A stretch of DNA of 64,000 nt, taken from contig NC_045151.1 of the NCBI RefSeq assembly GCF_008831285.2, positions 3,283,544-3,347,543 on the forward strand, given 5' to 3'. Below, piece by piece: positions 11,309 through 20,893 of this stretch. Source of the stretch: Nymphaea colorata (taxonomy: Eukaryota; Streptophyta; Magnoliopsida; Nymphaeales; Nymphaeaceae). The position numbers and the translations under genes were made by a program. The notes below the pieces were generated by a model that was given only the letters and a program-made list of their open reading frames with translations, had not been told where the DNA came from and searched no databases. The stretch's first letter is position 1. Each line of letters starts with the position of its first letter.

Positions 11309-11927
11309 AATTGTTCGAAAATTGATATATTTGATAGTTGCTAGGCTTGACATCAGCTATGTAGGTGAAGTGAGCAAATATATGCATGCTCCCCTACGAG
11401 CTCATTTCTTTGCTATTGGTGTATCTTAAGATACTTAAAAGAAGCTCCAGGACGTTTTCAGATGCAGATTGGGCTGGAAGTGCATCCAATAGAACATCAA
11501 CTATTGGTTTTTGTGTTATGGTTGGTGGCAATTTGGTCCCATGAAAAAGTAAAAGCAGAAAATGATTTCAAGATCAGCATCGAAGCAGAATATAGAGCAA
11601 TGGTAAACACTACATGTGAACTCACTTGGCTCAAAGCGATGCTAAAGGAAATAGGCTTTGAATAATCATGCCCTATGAAGTTGTATGTGGGTAATCAAGC
11701 TGCAATACATATAGCCACAAACTAAGTCTTCGTGAAAGGATAAAGCATATTGAAATTGATTGCCATTTTATACGTGACAAGGATCAAAACGAAGAGATTG
11801 TCACTCCGTTTGTAAGAAGTGAAGAGCAACACACTGATATTTCTACCAAAGCAGCTACCAAAGAAAAGCTTAGTAGTACTATGATCAATTTGGGAGTTGT
11901 TAACATACACTCCCAACCTGAGGGGAG
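11309..11927 (+). pseudogene. RT C-terminus and RNase H remnant of element B, then polypurine tract
   Basis: Continues the RT of element B on the far side of element C with the RKLIYL and RLDISY boxes, then RNase H. The first catalytic Asp is in SDADWAG (near 11458-11478). The second site (E) is in AEYRAM, and the third site reads YVGNQAA where YCDNQAA is usual, so a catalytic Asp is lost. The end of pol overlaps a purine-rich stretch at about 11918-11927 just before the 3' LTR. The reading frame runs straight on from 5923 once C and one copy of its target duplication are removed. Confidence 0.8.
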
Positions 11928-12209
11928 TGTTGAGTCGGTGGTCTTTAGGAGGCTCGTTTTGGCAACTCTAATTTAGATCCTTGAATCATGGTGTTTCCAA
12001 GATGACAGCGATAATGTTGCTCATGTTAGAAGTTGCCTACAATGGGTTGTCGATAATGGATCACTCACTATATAAATGATGATTCAAGAGTGAAACAACA
12101 CAGAAAAATTTATATTACAACATGCTTCCTCCTGCTTCTCGTGGGCGTAGGCACTCTTGTCGAACCATGCATATTCTTTTGTTATTTGATTTTTTCTCTC
12201 TAATGTTTA
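11928..12209 (+). repeat. 3' LTR of element B
   Basis: 282-bp partner of 2488-2815. It starts TGTTGAGTCGG directly after the purine-rich tract and ends where similarity to the 5' LTR stops (…GTTTA). It lacks the 46-bp block present in the 5' copy. Confidence 0.88.
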
Positions 12210-12397
12210 GACACAATATCAGGAAACAAGAGGAAATAGAGAAAAAGAGCTTAAGAACCATGTAGCGATGTTAGCATGGTTCCATTCAAATGAAATCTTC
12301 ATCCACACAACAAGAGGATTTTCTCTCTCACTTCTCGTTTATAAGGTTGGAGGAGAGGTTCATTTATAGTAGCACAACGATTGTGCATATTATTACA
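12210..12397 (-). repeat. Probable LTR of Copia element A, right of element B
   Basis: Element B interrupts the primer-binding site of A, so A should resume just right of B. The sequence starts GACACAA, consistent with a decayed continuation of GATACCA, and is followed by A-rich then T-rich sequence ending ...TATTACA near 12397, a plausible TG...CA LTR edge read on the minus strand. The partner LTR is outside the window, so the right boundary is an inference. Confidence 0.45.
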
Positions 12398-12427
12398 AAA
12401 TTTTCTATTTATATTTAATTTATCTTC

Positions 12428-12655
12428 TTACTTTAGTTTATCAAAATCTTGTCTATTTTCTTTGTCTATGGTTGCAACAAATTTACAACCAAATCTTTTC
12501 TTTCTATCTTCAATGTCTTCCTTATCAAGCTTGCCCTTATCGTGCATAGCTTGGCTTTCCTTATCCTTATAGTGTGCAACTTGATTTCTTTTTACCAATC
12601 CCAGAAGTTTACCACTTTCCTTAACATTGAGAAATGGTGGAGTTTGATTTGACAT
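12428..12655 (-). other. Unidentified 75-codon open frame between elements A and D
   Basis: Minus-strand frame from an ATG at 12653-12655 to a stop at 12428. The predicted product is hydrophilic and rich in Lys, Asp and Glu (for example KDKESQAMHDKGKLDKED). It does not look like gag, pol or the LINE next to it, and I do not recognise it. It may be a captured host fragment or chance. Element D inserted one to five bases upstream of this ATG, which cut off anything that lay before it. Confidence 0.25.
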
Positions 12656-12660
12656 GAGGA

Positions 12661-13046
12661 TATTAAAAAGGGATATGAACAAGAATGAACAAGAAATTTT
12701 AACGAGGTTCGGTGCTGAAATCACCTACATCCTCAAAGTCTCTCTACTCTCTTTTGAACATGTAACAAGAAATAGAGGTTCCACTATTTAAAGAATACAA
12801 ATTACAATCTTTGACTCCTAAAATCATGAAGTTGATATACAACGTGTTTCCTTCAAAACATCACTTCCTATTTTATCTCTTTCCATAGATAAAGAGATTT
12901 GGACGTCAATTTCTTCTTCATCTACTCCTGATTTTTTGGAAACTGATTGCACTATATCATCTTCTGATTTTTTGGCAATAGATTTATCAGATTTATCCAA
13001 CTTATGCGTATGATCATCCTTTGCCACCAGAATTGGTTCTCTAGCA
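12661..13046 (-). repeat. 3' LTR of element D (left copy)
   Basis: 386-bp direct repeat of 18680-19066, with roughly 10 percent differences by eye. On the coding strand it follows a purine-rich tract (TTGAGGAGGAC). The edge TG has decayed to TA at 12661. Confidence 0.9.
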
Positions 13047-14600
13047 GTCCTCCTCAAGATCAATGCATGGTTTTCAACGTTGAGCTTGATATGAATAAAA
13101 GCAGGGCGATCTTTGGCTAAGGGCTTTGTGAATATATCTGCAATCTGATCTCGAGTAGAAATGTAGCTAATTATGAGCTCCTTCTTTGCTAATTTATCTC
13201 GAACAAAATGTAAGTCTATTGCTATGTGTTTGCTTTTGTTATGAAACACTAGATGTGATGCGAGGCAAGTGGCTCCAATATTGTCGCACCATATATTCGG
13301 TATACTACAATTGGGTACATTAAGTTCTTTGAGTAGGTATTGTAGCTAAGTTATTTCTACAACAGTATTTGCTAGAGCACGATATTCTGATTATGTACTC
13401 GACCTTCAAACCGTGGATTGTTTTTTCGCACTCCAAGATATAAGATTTGGTCCAATGAAAACAGCATATCCTGTAGTGGATTTTCGATCATTTGGATCTC
13501 CTGCTCAGTCTGCGTCAGAATAGGCATTTATGGAATAAACTTGTCCTCTGCATATAACAAAACCATAATCAATAGTTCCCTTTAGGTATTGTAGAATTCT
13601 CTTGACTGCTTTCCAATTTTCGTTAGTTGGAGCATGCATAAATTGATAGACTTTGTTTACTGCAAAGGAAACGTCTGGTCTAGTAAGAGTAACGTATTGA
13701 AGTGCTCCCACGGTGCTTTTATAGATACTTGGGTCTTGAAAAGCTGTACCAGAGTAGAGATGCAGTGGTGGAGAGACAGACATGGGAGAGTTAGCAATTT
13801 TGGCATCAAGTAATTTTGTTCTTCGCAATAAATCTCCAATATACTTTCGTTGAGATAATAGAACTCCTTGCTTATGGTTTTCAACTTCAATGCCAAGAAA
13901 AAAATGTAAGTCTCCAACATCTTTTAAGGCAAAATCTTGTCCAAGCCTGCGTATAAGATATTGCACCTTTCTTGGAGAATTTCCAGTGATAATGATATCA
14001 TCTACATATATAAGAATAAAAACCATATAATTCTCTTGTCTTAAAATGAAGAGAGAATTGTCGGTTTGCGCAACTTCGAATCCCATTTGTTGAAGAAAGA
14101 GACTGAGTCTTGAAAACCATGCTCTTGGTGCTTGCTTGAGTCTGTAGAGGGCTCATTGAAGCATACATAGTTTGAGAATTTTGGGTCTTCGAATCCTTGT
14201 GGTTGATCCATATAAACATTCTCATTGATGTGCCCATGAAAAAAAACATTTTGTACATCAAGCTGCCTTAAGTACTAATTTTGTGTGATAGCAAGGGAAA
14301 TAACAGTTCTGATTGTGGTTGGTTTAACTACAGGACTAAAAATCTCGAAATAATTTACTCCTTCTTGCTTACTATATCCTTTCGCAACCAACCTCGCTAT
14401 GTATCTTTCTAAACTTCTATCTGCTTTGTGTTTTATCTTATAAACTCATTTGCATCTCACAATATGTTGCTCATTTGTATGATGAAGAAGAGTTCAAGTA
14501 TGATTTTTCTTCAAAGCAGTAATTTCATTTCTCATAGCAGTGATCCAATTTGGATCCTTGCTTGCTTCTTGAAACTATATATTATTTTTATCCTGAAAGA
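13030..14600 (-). pseudogene. Reverse transcriptase and RNase H of element D (interrupted)
   Basis: Minus-strand Copia RT-RNase H. The RT N-terminal part (14600-14100) is broken by stops. The box ALYRLKQAPRAW precedes a 193-aa open stretch (14086-13505) with LIYVDDIIITG (intact catalytic YVDD), LKDVGDLHFFLGIEVE, LTRPDVSFAVN and SDAD (first RNase H Asp). RNase H continues with SEYRAL (Glu) and WCDNIGATCL (Asp) in interrupted frames, then SKHIAIDLHFVRDKL and ADIFTKPL at the C-terminus (13249-12824), which runs into the left LTR. Intact, it would copy the element RNA. Confidence 0.87.
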
Positions 14601-14943
14601 GCTTGGCTAAGAGCATTTGTGGAAGAGAGTGTTTTGTTGAGTAGACCTTTGGTTTAAACGTGCCATCTTGGAATCTAGTTGTCATATGGTGATTTCTTGT
14701 GAGAATTGGTGGAAGAGTCGTGCTTTGATTTGTATTCTCACCTTGACAAGTCATGCTTTGATTTGGATTCTCATCTGGACCATTTGATTGATTAACACTA
14801 GTAGGAGTTCCGTGTGTCCTCTCAATATTGTCATCAATACCATTTTAAGATAATGGATATTGTATAGTGACAATCTGGTTGTCATGACTTTCCTTTATGC
14901 GATTTTCCTCGTCAAATGTATCTCCATTTTGATTGAAGGGGAA

Positions 14944-15371
14944 CTAGCTTTCATAAAAAATAACATGACGTGATATAAAAACTGTTCCTGTTCTGAGATT
15001 GAGACAAAAATATCCATGATGGCTTGGTGCATAGCTCAGAAAAACACATTTTTCATATTTATGCTCAAATTTATTTTTCCTATATGGCCGCAAGCATGGG
15101 AAACATGCACACCCAAAAATTTTTAAGAAATTATAATCTGGTTTTGAACATGACTTCAAACGGACTTAGTCCTCTAAGATTTTTGGTGTAAACTCTGTTT
15201 ATAAGATATGTGGCTGTATGAAAGGCATAAGACCAATACTTATTTGGTACGCAAGCATTAGCCAACATAGTGAGCCCAGTTGCATTAGCCAACATAGTGA
15301 GCCCAGTTTCAACAACATGGTGATGACGTCTTTCAACTGCACCATTTTGTTCTGGAGTGTGATGACAAGAA
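14944..15371 (-). pseudogene. Integrase C-terminal half of element D (left of E)
   Basis: Resumes the integrase frame right after element E with HHTPEQNGAVER (catalytic Glu region), then a 9-residue in-frame duplication (TGLTMLANA twice), YWSYAFHTATYLINRVY, FLKIFGCACFPCLRPY and ISRHVIFYES. The cut is exactly where the segment at 17446 ends, so the two halves were once contiguous. Stops and frameshifts are present. Confidence 0.83.
15255..15308 (-). repeat. 27-bp tandem duplication inside integrase of D
   Basis: 15255-15281 and 15282-15308 are identical 27-bp units in direct tandem. The unit is a multiple of three and duplicates nine residues of the integrase frame. Confidence 0.9.
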
Positions 15372-15760
15372 TGTAAAAGATCCTCCTCGTTGTCAAGGAG
15401 AAATCAGTGGAAATCAAATCCACTAACCTTGGCAATGTAAAAGATCTTCCTTGAGGAATAGTGGAAATCAAATCCACTAAACTTAGCAAGGAGAAAACGT
15501 CATTGGAGGAGCAAACCCAACTAAGGAAAGAAAAGTTTGAATACAAACTTTTCTTTCCCCTTCCTCTCAATCGTTATGGTGTATTTCCTTACAGGTTGTA
15601 ATTATCTCATATTCTTGAAGTGTTGTATTCTTTCCATACCTTGTAACGTGCTACACACTATATAAGGAGAAGATATCCCTTGCATAACAACGCAAGAGAG
15701 TTAGCCATTCTTTGTGTCGTCTCTCTCTCTCTTTCTCTCTCATTGTTCCTCTTTCTTTCA
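15372..15760 (+). repeat. 5' LTR of element E
   Basis: Begins TGTAAAAGATC and ends TTTCTTTCA, directly before the primer-binding site. A TATATAA box lies at 15659-15665. The U3 start is imperfectly duplicated in tandem: the word TGTAAAAGATC (with variants) and the word GTGGAAATCAAATCCACTAA each occur twice (units from 15372 and about 15436). Confidence 0.88.
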
Positions 15761-15773
15761 TGGTATCAGAGCC
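15761..15773 (+). other. Primer-binding site of element E
   Basis: TGGTATCAGAGCC next to the LTR; initiator tRNA-Met type. Confidence 0.93.
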
Positions 15774-15850
15774 CTGCAACCACAGTTTCTTCACTGTGGA
15801 CTTCCGCATCCTGCATTGCGGTTTCATGCTTTTGGCAAGCAAGTGAAAGC

Positions 15851-16200
15851 CACCGAGGTCTTCACCGAGGAGTGCGCTGCTGCTTCCTGTCTTCATCGAG
15901 CAGGCAGCAGCACAGTTTCACCGAGGCGCGTGCCTCCCTTTTTTTTTTTTTTGCTTGTGCGACTCCTTCTCACCGTGTGTTGTTTCTACTTTCACCGAGA
16001 CGTGTGCCTCCTTTTCTCTCAACGAAAAAAAAGAAGGCCACGGCTGTTAGTCCTTTCCTAGCTCTCAAAAAAAAAAAAGGGAAGGACACGCTATTTCTAG
16101 CCTCACCGAGGAACGCGCTGTTACTCTCTTTTGTTCACCTATTCACCGAGGAACGTGTCATCTCTTCCTTTTTGTGTCTGAACAAGGAAGACCCACCGAG
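15851..16200 (+). repeat. CACCGAGG repeats in the leader of element E
   Basis: The untranslated leader between primer-binding site and gag holds at least six copies of CACCGAGG or a close variant (15851, 15863, about 15918, 15993, 16103, 16143, 16193), several followed by a GCGTG/ACGTG-like word. They are unevenly spaced and separated by poly-T, poly-A and pyrimidine runs. The long plus-strand open frame over this stretch (15680-16270) has low-complexity composition and is not a gene. Confidence 0.7.
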
Positions 16201-16230
16201 GCCATCATCGCTCGATTTGCCACTAATCAC

Positions 16231-17160
16231 ATGGCATCGTCGTCGTCAATCGCAAGTCTCGTCTCTGTAAAGCTAAACAGAGATAACTATTTACTGTGGA
16301 GGAGTCAACTTGAGTCTGTGATGATATCTCAAGATTTGATGAAGTTTGTCGACGGATCTGGTGAAGCTCCACCAGAAATGATTGCAAGAAATGACAAAGA
16401 TGAACTCAATCCTGAGTTCTCCGCATGAAGAAAATCAGATCAATTGGTTTTGAGTTGGATCAAAGCCACCGTTTCCGAAGCTGTCCTCGGTCAAATAATC
16501 AGGACTCACTCAGCGCGAGAAGCTTGGGTGGCATTGGAAAAATCTTATGGCTCCCCGTCTCCATTGCGAGTCATGTTATTAAAGAAAGAATTGATGTTCA
16601 TCAAGAAAGGTAACTCTGACATGACCTCTTACTTGCAAAAAGTCAAATTTCTAGTTGATTCCCTTGATGCGGCTGGCTGTCACACTCCAAGTGAAGACTT
16701 AGTTCAAATCATACTTAATGGACTCCCATCAAAGTATGAAAGTTTGATCACTTCTATAGTCACGTCCTCAACAAAATTGCCTAGTTTTGTCGAGCTTTAT
16801 GATCTTTTATTGAATCAAGAAACACGTCTTCAACTTATAAAAAATGATGTTACCGAGTCGCCTATGGAAAGACAAGTTACTATAACAGCCTTCAACACCA
16901 TTCGAGGCCGCGGACGTGGGCGCGGTTGAGGCTATTATCAAGGAAGAGGCGGTCGTGGTAGAAACCAATTTCTTCAGCCGACCCAAAATCAGTTCAACAA
17001 ACAAATGACTAGTGCTCATCCGAATAATCCTTCACAGCCGCACCACCAGCAAACTACCCTGCCACCCAAGAAGATCGTCGAGTGTCAATATTGTGGCCGT
17101 AAGGGTCACACAGCCAAGACATGCTGGGATATCAATCCTCGTGCTTTTTCAGCCTTAACA
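16231..17160 (+). pseudogene. gag of element E
   Basis: Starts at the ATG 16231-16233 (MASSSSIASLVSVKLNRDN). Domains in order: gag N-terminus (LNRDNYLLWRSQL), central UBN2 region (REAWVALEKSYGSPSP, LKKELMFIKKG), an RGRGRGRG linker and an intact zinc knuckle CQYCGRKGHTAKTC (about 17086-17127). An in-frame TGA near 16426 is followed by a shift of frame, and a second TGA lies near 16927. It is otherwise well preserved. Intact, it forms the particle that packages the element RNA. Confidence 0.85.
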
Positions 17161-17420
17161 TTACAAGAGTCGGGTGATGAATATTGGTATCCAGACACAG
17201 GGGCAACAAACAATATTGTCGCCAGTGGCGACAATCTCGAGAACAAGCAAACGTACTCAGGCTCCGAATCCGTGATGGTTGGAAATGGTAAGTGTCTTCC
17301 TATTTCTCACATTGGGGACTTACATGTTAATATACAAGGGACTGATTTCATTCTGAAAAATAGCCTACATGTTCCCAAGATAGCACACAATCTGATTTCT
17401 GTGGGTCGTTTTACATCTGA
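17161..17420 (+). pseudogene. Protease of element E, truncated at C-terminus
   Basis: Follows gag in the same frame. The active-site motif reads YPDTGATNNIV (family DSGATHH), followed by MVGNGKCLPISHIG and LHVPKIAHNLISVGRF. The native protease reading ends within TGACAAC at about 17418-17424, where the sequence switches to the inverted U3 end. Confidence 0.85.
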
Positions 17421-17441
17421 CAACGAGGAGGATCTTTTACA
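17418..17441 (-). repeat. Inverted U3 terminus at the right end of E
   Basis: 24 bases exactly complementary to 15372-15395. Its first seven bases (TGACAAC) also fit the native protease reading, so the junction lies in a 7-bp microhomology. Directly followed by the right copy of the AAGAA duplication. Confidence 0.93.
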
Positions 17442-18107
17442 AAGAAATCCTATGTCCAATTCCATTTGATTCAAGAAAACCAGTAAGACCTTGATATTCT
17501 CCACCCCAATCTGAATGCAGAAATTTAATTTTTGCACCTATAACTAGCTCAGTATGCGATTTAAACTTTTGAAAAACTTCATATAAGTCTGATTTGTTCT
17601 TGAGAAGGTATATCCAAGAATATATTGAATAGGCATCAACAAATAAAGCACAATATCTATCTCCATCAATACTAGTTATGGGCGCAGGGCCCCAAACATC
17701 AGAATTATGCGTGAACGAGAATGAGAGGCATATGATTTCTTTAGAGAAGACCAGACTTCTCATGCAGTTTCCAAGCCATTGACTTGACTCAAGACGTTTT
17801 CACTCAATGAGGTAATAATCCAACCTAAAACAAGTTGATCATGCTTTAACTATAATATATAATCAGGATTAACATCATCACAATTTCCTGTAGTTTTGGG
17901 CGGACAATGGTTTGTTCCATCAATATAACGCATGAGTCCATAAGTGATCAAGATGGGTTTGAATTGAGCAGCTCAAAGCATATAATTATCTGTTGTAAGT
18001 TTGATAGAGAGAAACTGAGAAAAGTTTGAGGACACCTAGTTAAAGTTAAAGCTAGTGTTCAGAGTTCTGTTCGACATTGAAGAGGTCGACGATGAAGATG
18101 ATGCCAT
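17442..18107 (-). pseudogene. Fused gag/integrase remnant of element D (right of E)
   Basis: Gag reading starts on the minus strand at the ATG 18105-18107 (MASSSSSTSS). It shows FLSIKLTTDNY, GLMRYIDGT and DQLVLGWIITSLSENVLSQVNGLE, then KKSYASHSRSR with one stop. Near 17700-17722 the sequence changes to integrase: NSDVWGPAPI (first catalytic Asp), FVDAYSIYSWIYLL, LHSDWGGEY (second Asp) and NGIGHRIS. The rest of gag, the zinc knuckle, the protease and the integrase N-terminus are missing, which implies a deletion of more than 1 kb. Confidence 0.82.
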
Positions 18108-18667
18108 AGATATCACTGAATGAAGCCGATGAAGCCAATGGGGTCTATGTTTAATGTATTGCCGGCACTTCGAAAGAGTCAGTAGTGCTCAGATACCAGG
18201 ACACGCGGATTCGCTGGCGGGATTCGTCGAGTAGCTCTGACACGGTGAATGAAGAATTGTCGGGACACGAGAATCTAGTACTAACATGATCTTTTAGGAC
18301 ACGTTGACAGCCTACTCGTCGGGGAACAAAGAACACGGCGGAATATTCCACCGGGTTCGTCGGGTTTCGCCGGAATCCCTCTTCCGCACCGGAAAAAGCA
18401 TAAAAATTGTCAGCGGACTTCAAAAATCGATTTTTCCCTGATTTCTCAACGGTTTTGGACGGGTAAGGGCTCAAACTCGGAATTTCATCAGCTTTCTCCT
18501 CAAATGATCAAAAACACGTTTTGATCTCAGGATCAGATGGATTTAACGCCAAAAGTAGTCGGACTCTACCAGAAATAAAGAACACATGTCCGAGGGAAGA
18601 ATCTGTGAAAATTTGCTGCGGAATGATTCACCATCTAAGGATCAATACCTAGAGCAGATACCGTGAA

Positions 18668-18679
18668 GCTCTGATACCA
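18668..18679 (-). other. Primer-binding site of element D
   Basis: Reverse complement reads TGGTATCAGAGC, one base from the LTR edge at 18680. The leader of the element (18108-18667) lies to its left; the 107-aa open frame there (18474-18151) is not recognisable as protein. Confidence 0.92.
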
Positions 18680-19066
18680 TGTCAAAGGGGGATATGAACA
18701 AGAATGAACAAGAGATTTTAACGAGGTTCGGTGTTGAAATCACATACGTCCTCAAAGTCTCTCTACTCTCTTTTCAACATGTAACGAGAAATAGAGGTTC
18801 CACTATTTAACGTATACAAATCACAATCTTCGACTCCTAAAATCATGGAGTTGATATACAATTTGTTTCCTTCAAAATATTACTTCTTATTTTATCTCTT
18901 TCCATAGATAAAAGAGATTTGAACGTCAACCTCTTCTTCATCTACTCCTGATTTTTTGGCAACTGATTGCACTGTATCATCTTCTGATTTCCTGGCAATA
19001 GATTTATCAGATTTGTCCAACTTATGTGTATGATCATCTTTTGCTGCCATAATTGGTTCTCTAACA
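18680..19066 (-). repeat. 5' LTR of element D (right copy)
   Basis: 387-bp partner of 12661-13046. The coding strand begins TGTTAGAGAACC (plus-strand end ...CTAACA at 19066). Followed by target duplication GAGGA. Confidence 0.9.
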
Positions 19067-19071
19067 GAGGA

Positions 19072-20025
19072 TTTTCCTCTGAATGCCAAACGGTTTTTTT
19101 TTTCGCTGCATATGGGAGACTTCCAACCACAGATAGGCTTCAAAGGAGAGGCTTCACTTGTGCCGATAGATATTTTATTTGCAGGAATAATGAGGAATTG
19201 GCCGATCATGTATTTTTTAATTGCCCTTTGGTGTTAAAAGGCTGGTCGATGTTATGTAGCCAGTTTAAATGCAGGAGGAAACTTTATTCTTCTGTCACAG
19301 AAGAATTAAAATTGTGGTCCTGCAGGATTTTAAGAGGGACTGGCTTGGTATGTACTAGAGAATTACATTCCATTTAGCCATCTGGAGTCTGTGGTTTATC
19401 ACAAATAAACGTATGGTTGCAGCAAAATTCAGGAGAATTTCAGATACAGCATGGATGGAGAGGAGGAGGTGTGAGGAGCATTATCTCTGTCTTCTCTGAA
19501 AAGGCCTGATGAGCTGCTGCAGGATAAAATCTGCTTAAACCTGGGGCTTAATGAGAACAACTGGCCCGAGGTGGAAAGTGATGGCCTTTGTGTTCAGGTT
19601 GTCTCCAAGAAGAAGAAAGGAGTGTGGCATGCTATATTTGGAATCAAATGGGGGAATGGAAGAAATTGTTTCTGAACCTAAAGGTCTCAATAATAGTTGC
19701 CGGCAGCCAGGGGACTAGTTGTTATGATGTCGAATCATAAGTGTTGGTTATATTGGTTACAGGCTTGCTTGGAAGGGAGACAGAGATGGAAAAATGGCCT
19801 CCAGAGGGTTGAAGACTTTGCTTCGAACATTGTTCTCTGTTTTTCGGAGATTGCTGTAGAAGTAGCAGCGGTCCTCATCTAGGTTTTTGCTTTGGTTCTC
19901 TTTCTCTGTTCATTCTTGCCTTTCTTCTGTTCTTTGTACTCTTTTTGCATTGTTTGATCTGATTCTCTTAATACAAGGACGGTGGCCTCCCACCAGCAGG
20001 TAATTGGTTTTCGGTTTTTGTTGTT
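19072..20025 (+). mobile_element. LINE (non-LTR retrotransposon) 3' fragment
   Basis: The plus-strand reading contains LPTTDRLQRRGF, then CADRYFICRNNEELADHVFFNCPL, the zf-RVT-like block found at the C-terminus of plant L1-type LINE reverse transcriptases (cysteines and histidine before a hydrophobic FF.C). Stop-broken sequence with LAIWSLWFITNKRM follows, and then a T-rich 3' region (TTCTTTGTACTCTTTTTGC) of the kind seen at plant LINE ends. No endonuclease or RT core is present. D inserted at its left edge. The right end is a guess; I saw no clear poly(A) or target duplication. Confidence 0.65.
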
Positions 20026-20862
20026 ATTTCAAAGTCAAGCCAGCGCATCAAGGTGAGGCTCGGAGCTACGGGTCATGCGCAATCAGCAGAAGATATTTTT
20101 TTCTCCACACATATGATCTCAGTTGGGATTATTAATTGTCAGCAGTTAGATTAGAACTGTAAAATAGAATTGTTTTCATTATGTATAAGTTGATTCCTTC
20201 TCAAGAAATCAATAGCAGGAAGATTTGATGACATTGTAGCCTCTCTCATTCCCCCGTTTTCCTCTATTTCTGGTTGGATAATGCTCAGATCTTTCTAATT
20301 TTCTCATATGTGTAGTCTCTTTGTGTAGCCTTGTTACTATGCTGTGGAATATTGTCCTGAATAGAATGAACCCTATACAGACATCCCTGAGGCCATCTGT
20401 TCTCTCTGCCAGTATTTGATTACTTGGTTCGAATTAGAGATCCTAATTAGCATATGACCAAATTGTTGGGTCTCATAGAATATCTGATTATCTGAAATTA
20501 GAGATACTGATTAATGATTTCATATTCCTGCCATCCTCCCATAGAATAATAACATCCTTGAAAGGAGAAAGAGGAAGCAATCTCAATAGCTTATCTTGCC
20601 GATGCCTTAACTTGCCAATATCCTATCTTGTCGTAGTGAAATAATAAGGTTATAGGGAGATACCAGTAGGTCTGGAGAACCTGTCGATCCCTCTTGATGA
20701 GCAAGAGTGGAACCAAAAGAAGGTGTTTTTTCCTTGTCTATCAGTCTAGCCAAAAGTGGAAACAATCGGACAAGGACTTCATCCTACCATTATTTATAGA
20801 TGCATTCAAGTGTTGTATAACTTATAACTGCTGAACAAGTGAAATAAAAATTGCCTAGAGAC

Positions 20863-20893
<31 letters not shown>

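Larger units (their letters stand above)
2488..12209 (+). mobile_element. Copia retrotransposon B, full-length but decayed, interrupted by element C
   Basis: Plus-strand Ty1/Copia element with two recognisable LTRs (2488-2815 and 11928-12209), an initiator tRNA-Met primer-binding site, gag, protease, integrase, RT and RNase H in the Copia order, and a purine-rich tract before the 3' LTR. Element C splits it at 5924-11303, so its own length is about 4.3 kb, short for the class because of internal deletions in integrase and RT. The flanks are GATAT (2483-2487) and GACAC (12210-12214); both differ by one base from GATAC, the expected primer-binding-site sequence of element A, so they read as a diverged 5-bp target-site duplication. 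Confidence 0.9.
15372..17441 (+). mobile_element. Copia-derived element E, aberrant insertion with two U3-type ends
   Basis: 2070-bp insertion in the integrase of D with a perfect 5-bp target duplication AAGAA (15367-15371 and 17442-17446). It has a 389-bp 5' LTR (15372-15760), a tRNA-Met primer-binding site, a leader, gag and the protease, then stops. There is no RT, polypurine tract or 3' LTR. The last 24 bases (17418-17441) are instead the exact reverse complement of its first 24 bases. The element therefore begins and ends with the same U3 terminus, inverted. It needs proteins from elsewhere to have inserted. Confidence 0.93.
12661..19066 (-). mobile_element. Copia retrotransposon D, decayed, interrupted by element E
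   Basis: Minus-strand Ty1/Copia element with LTRs at 12661-13046 and 18680-19066, a tRNA-Met primer-binding site at 18668-18679 and a perfect 5-bp target duplication GAGGA (12656-12660 and 19067-19071). It carries a truncated gag, the integrase split by element E, RT and RNase H. The integrase C-terminal motifs (VFGCACFPCLRPY type and SRHVIF) resemble the Ale/Retrofit lineage; the lineage is an inference. A large internal deletion fuses gag to integrase near 17700-17722. Confidence 0.92.

Noticed and set aside
15680-16270. 196-codon plus-strand frame in the leader of element E
   Set aside because: Low-complexity Ser/Leu/Phe-rich product caused by CT and poly(A/T) runs. It overlaps the LTR, the primer-binding site and the gag start in a different frame.
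18151-18474. 107-codon minus-strand frame between primer-binding site and gag of D
   Set aside because: Lies in the leader of the element and shows no gag or other known motif.
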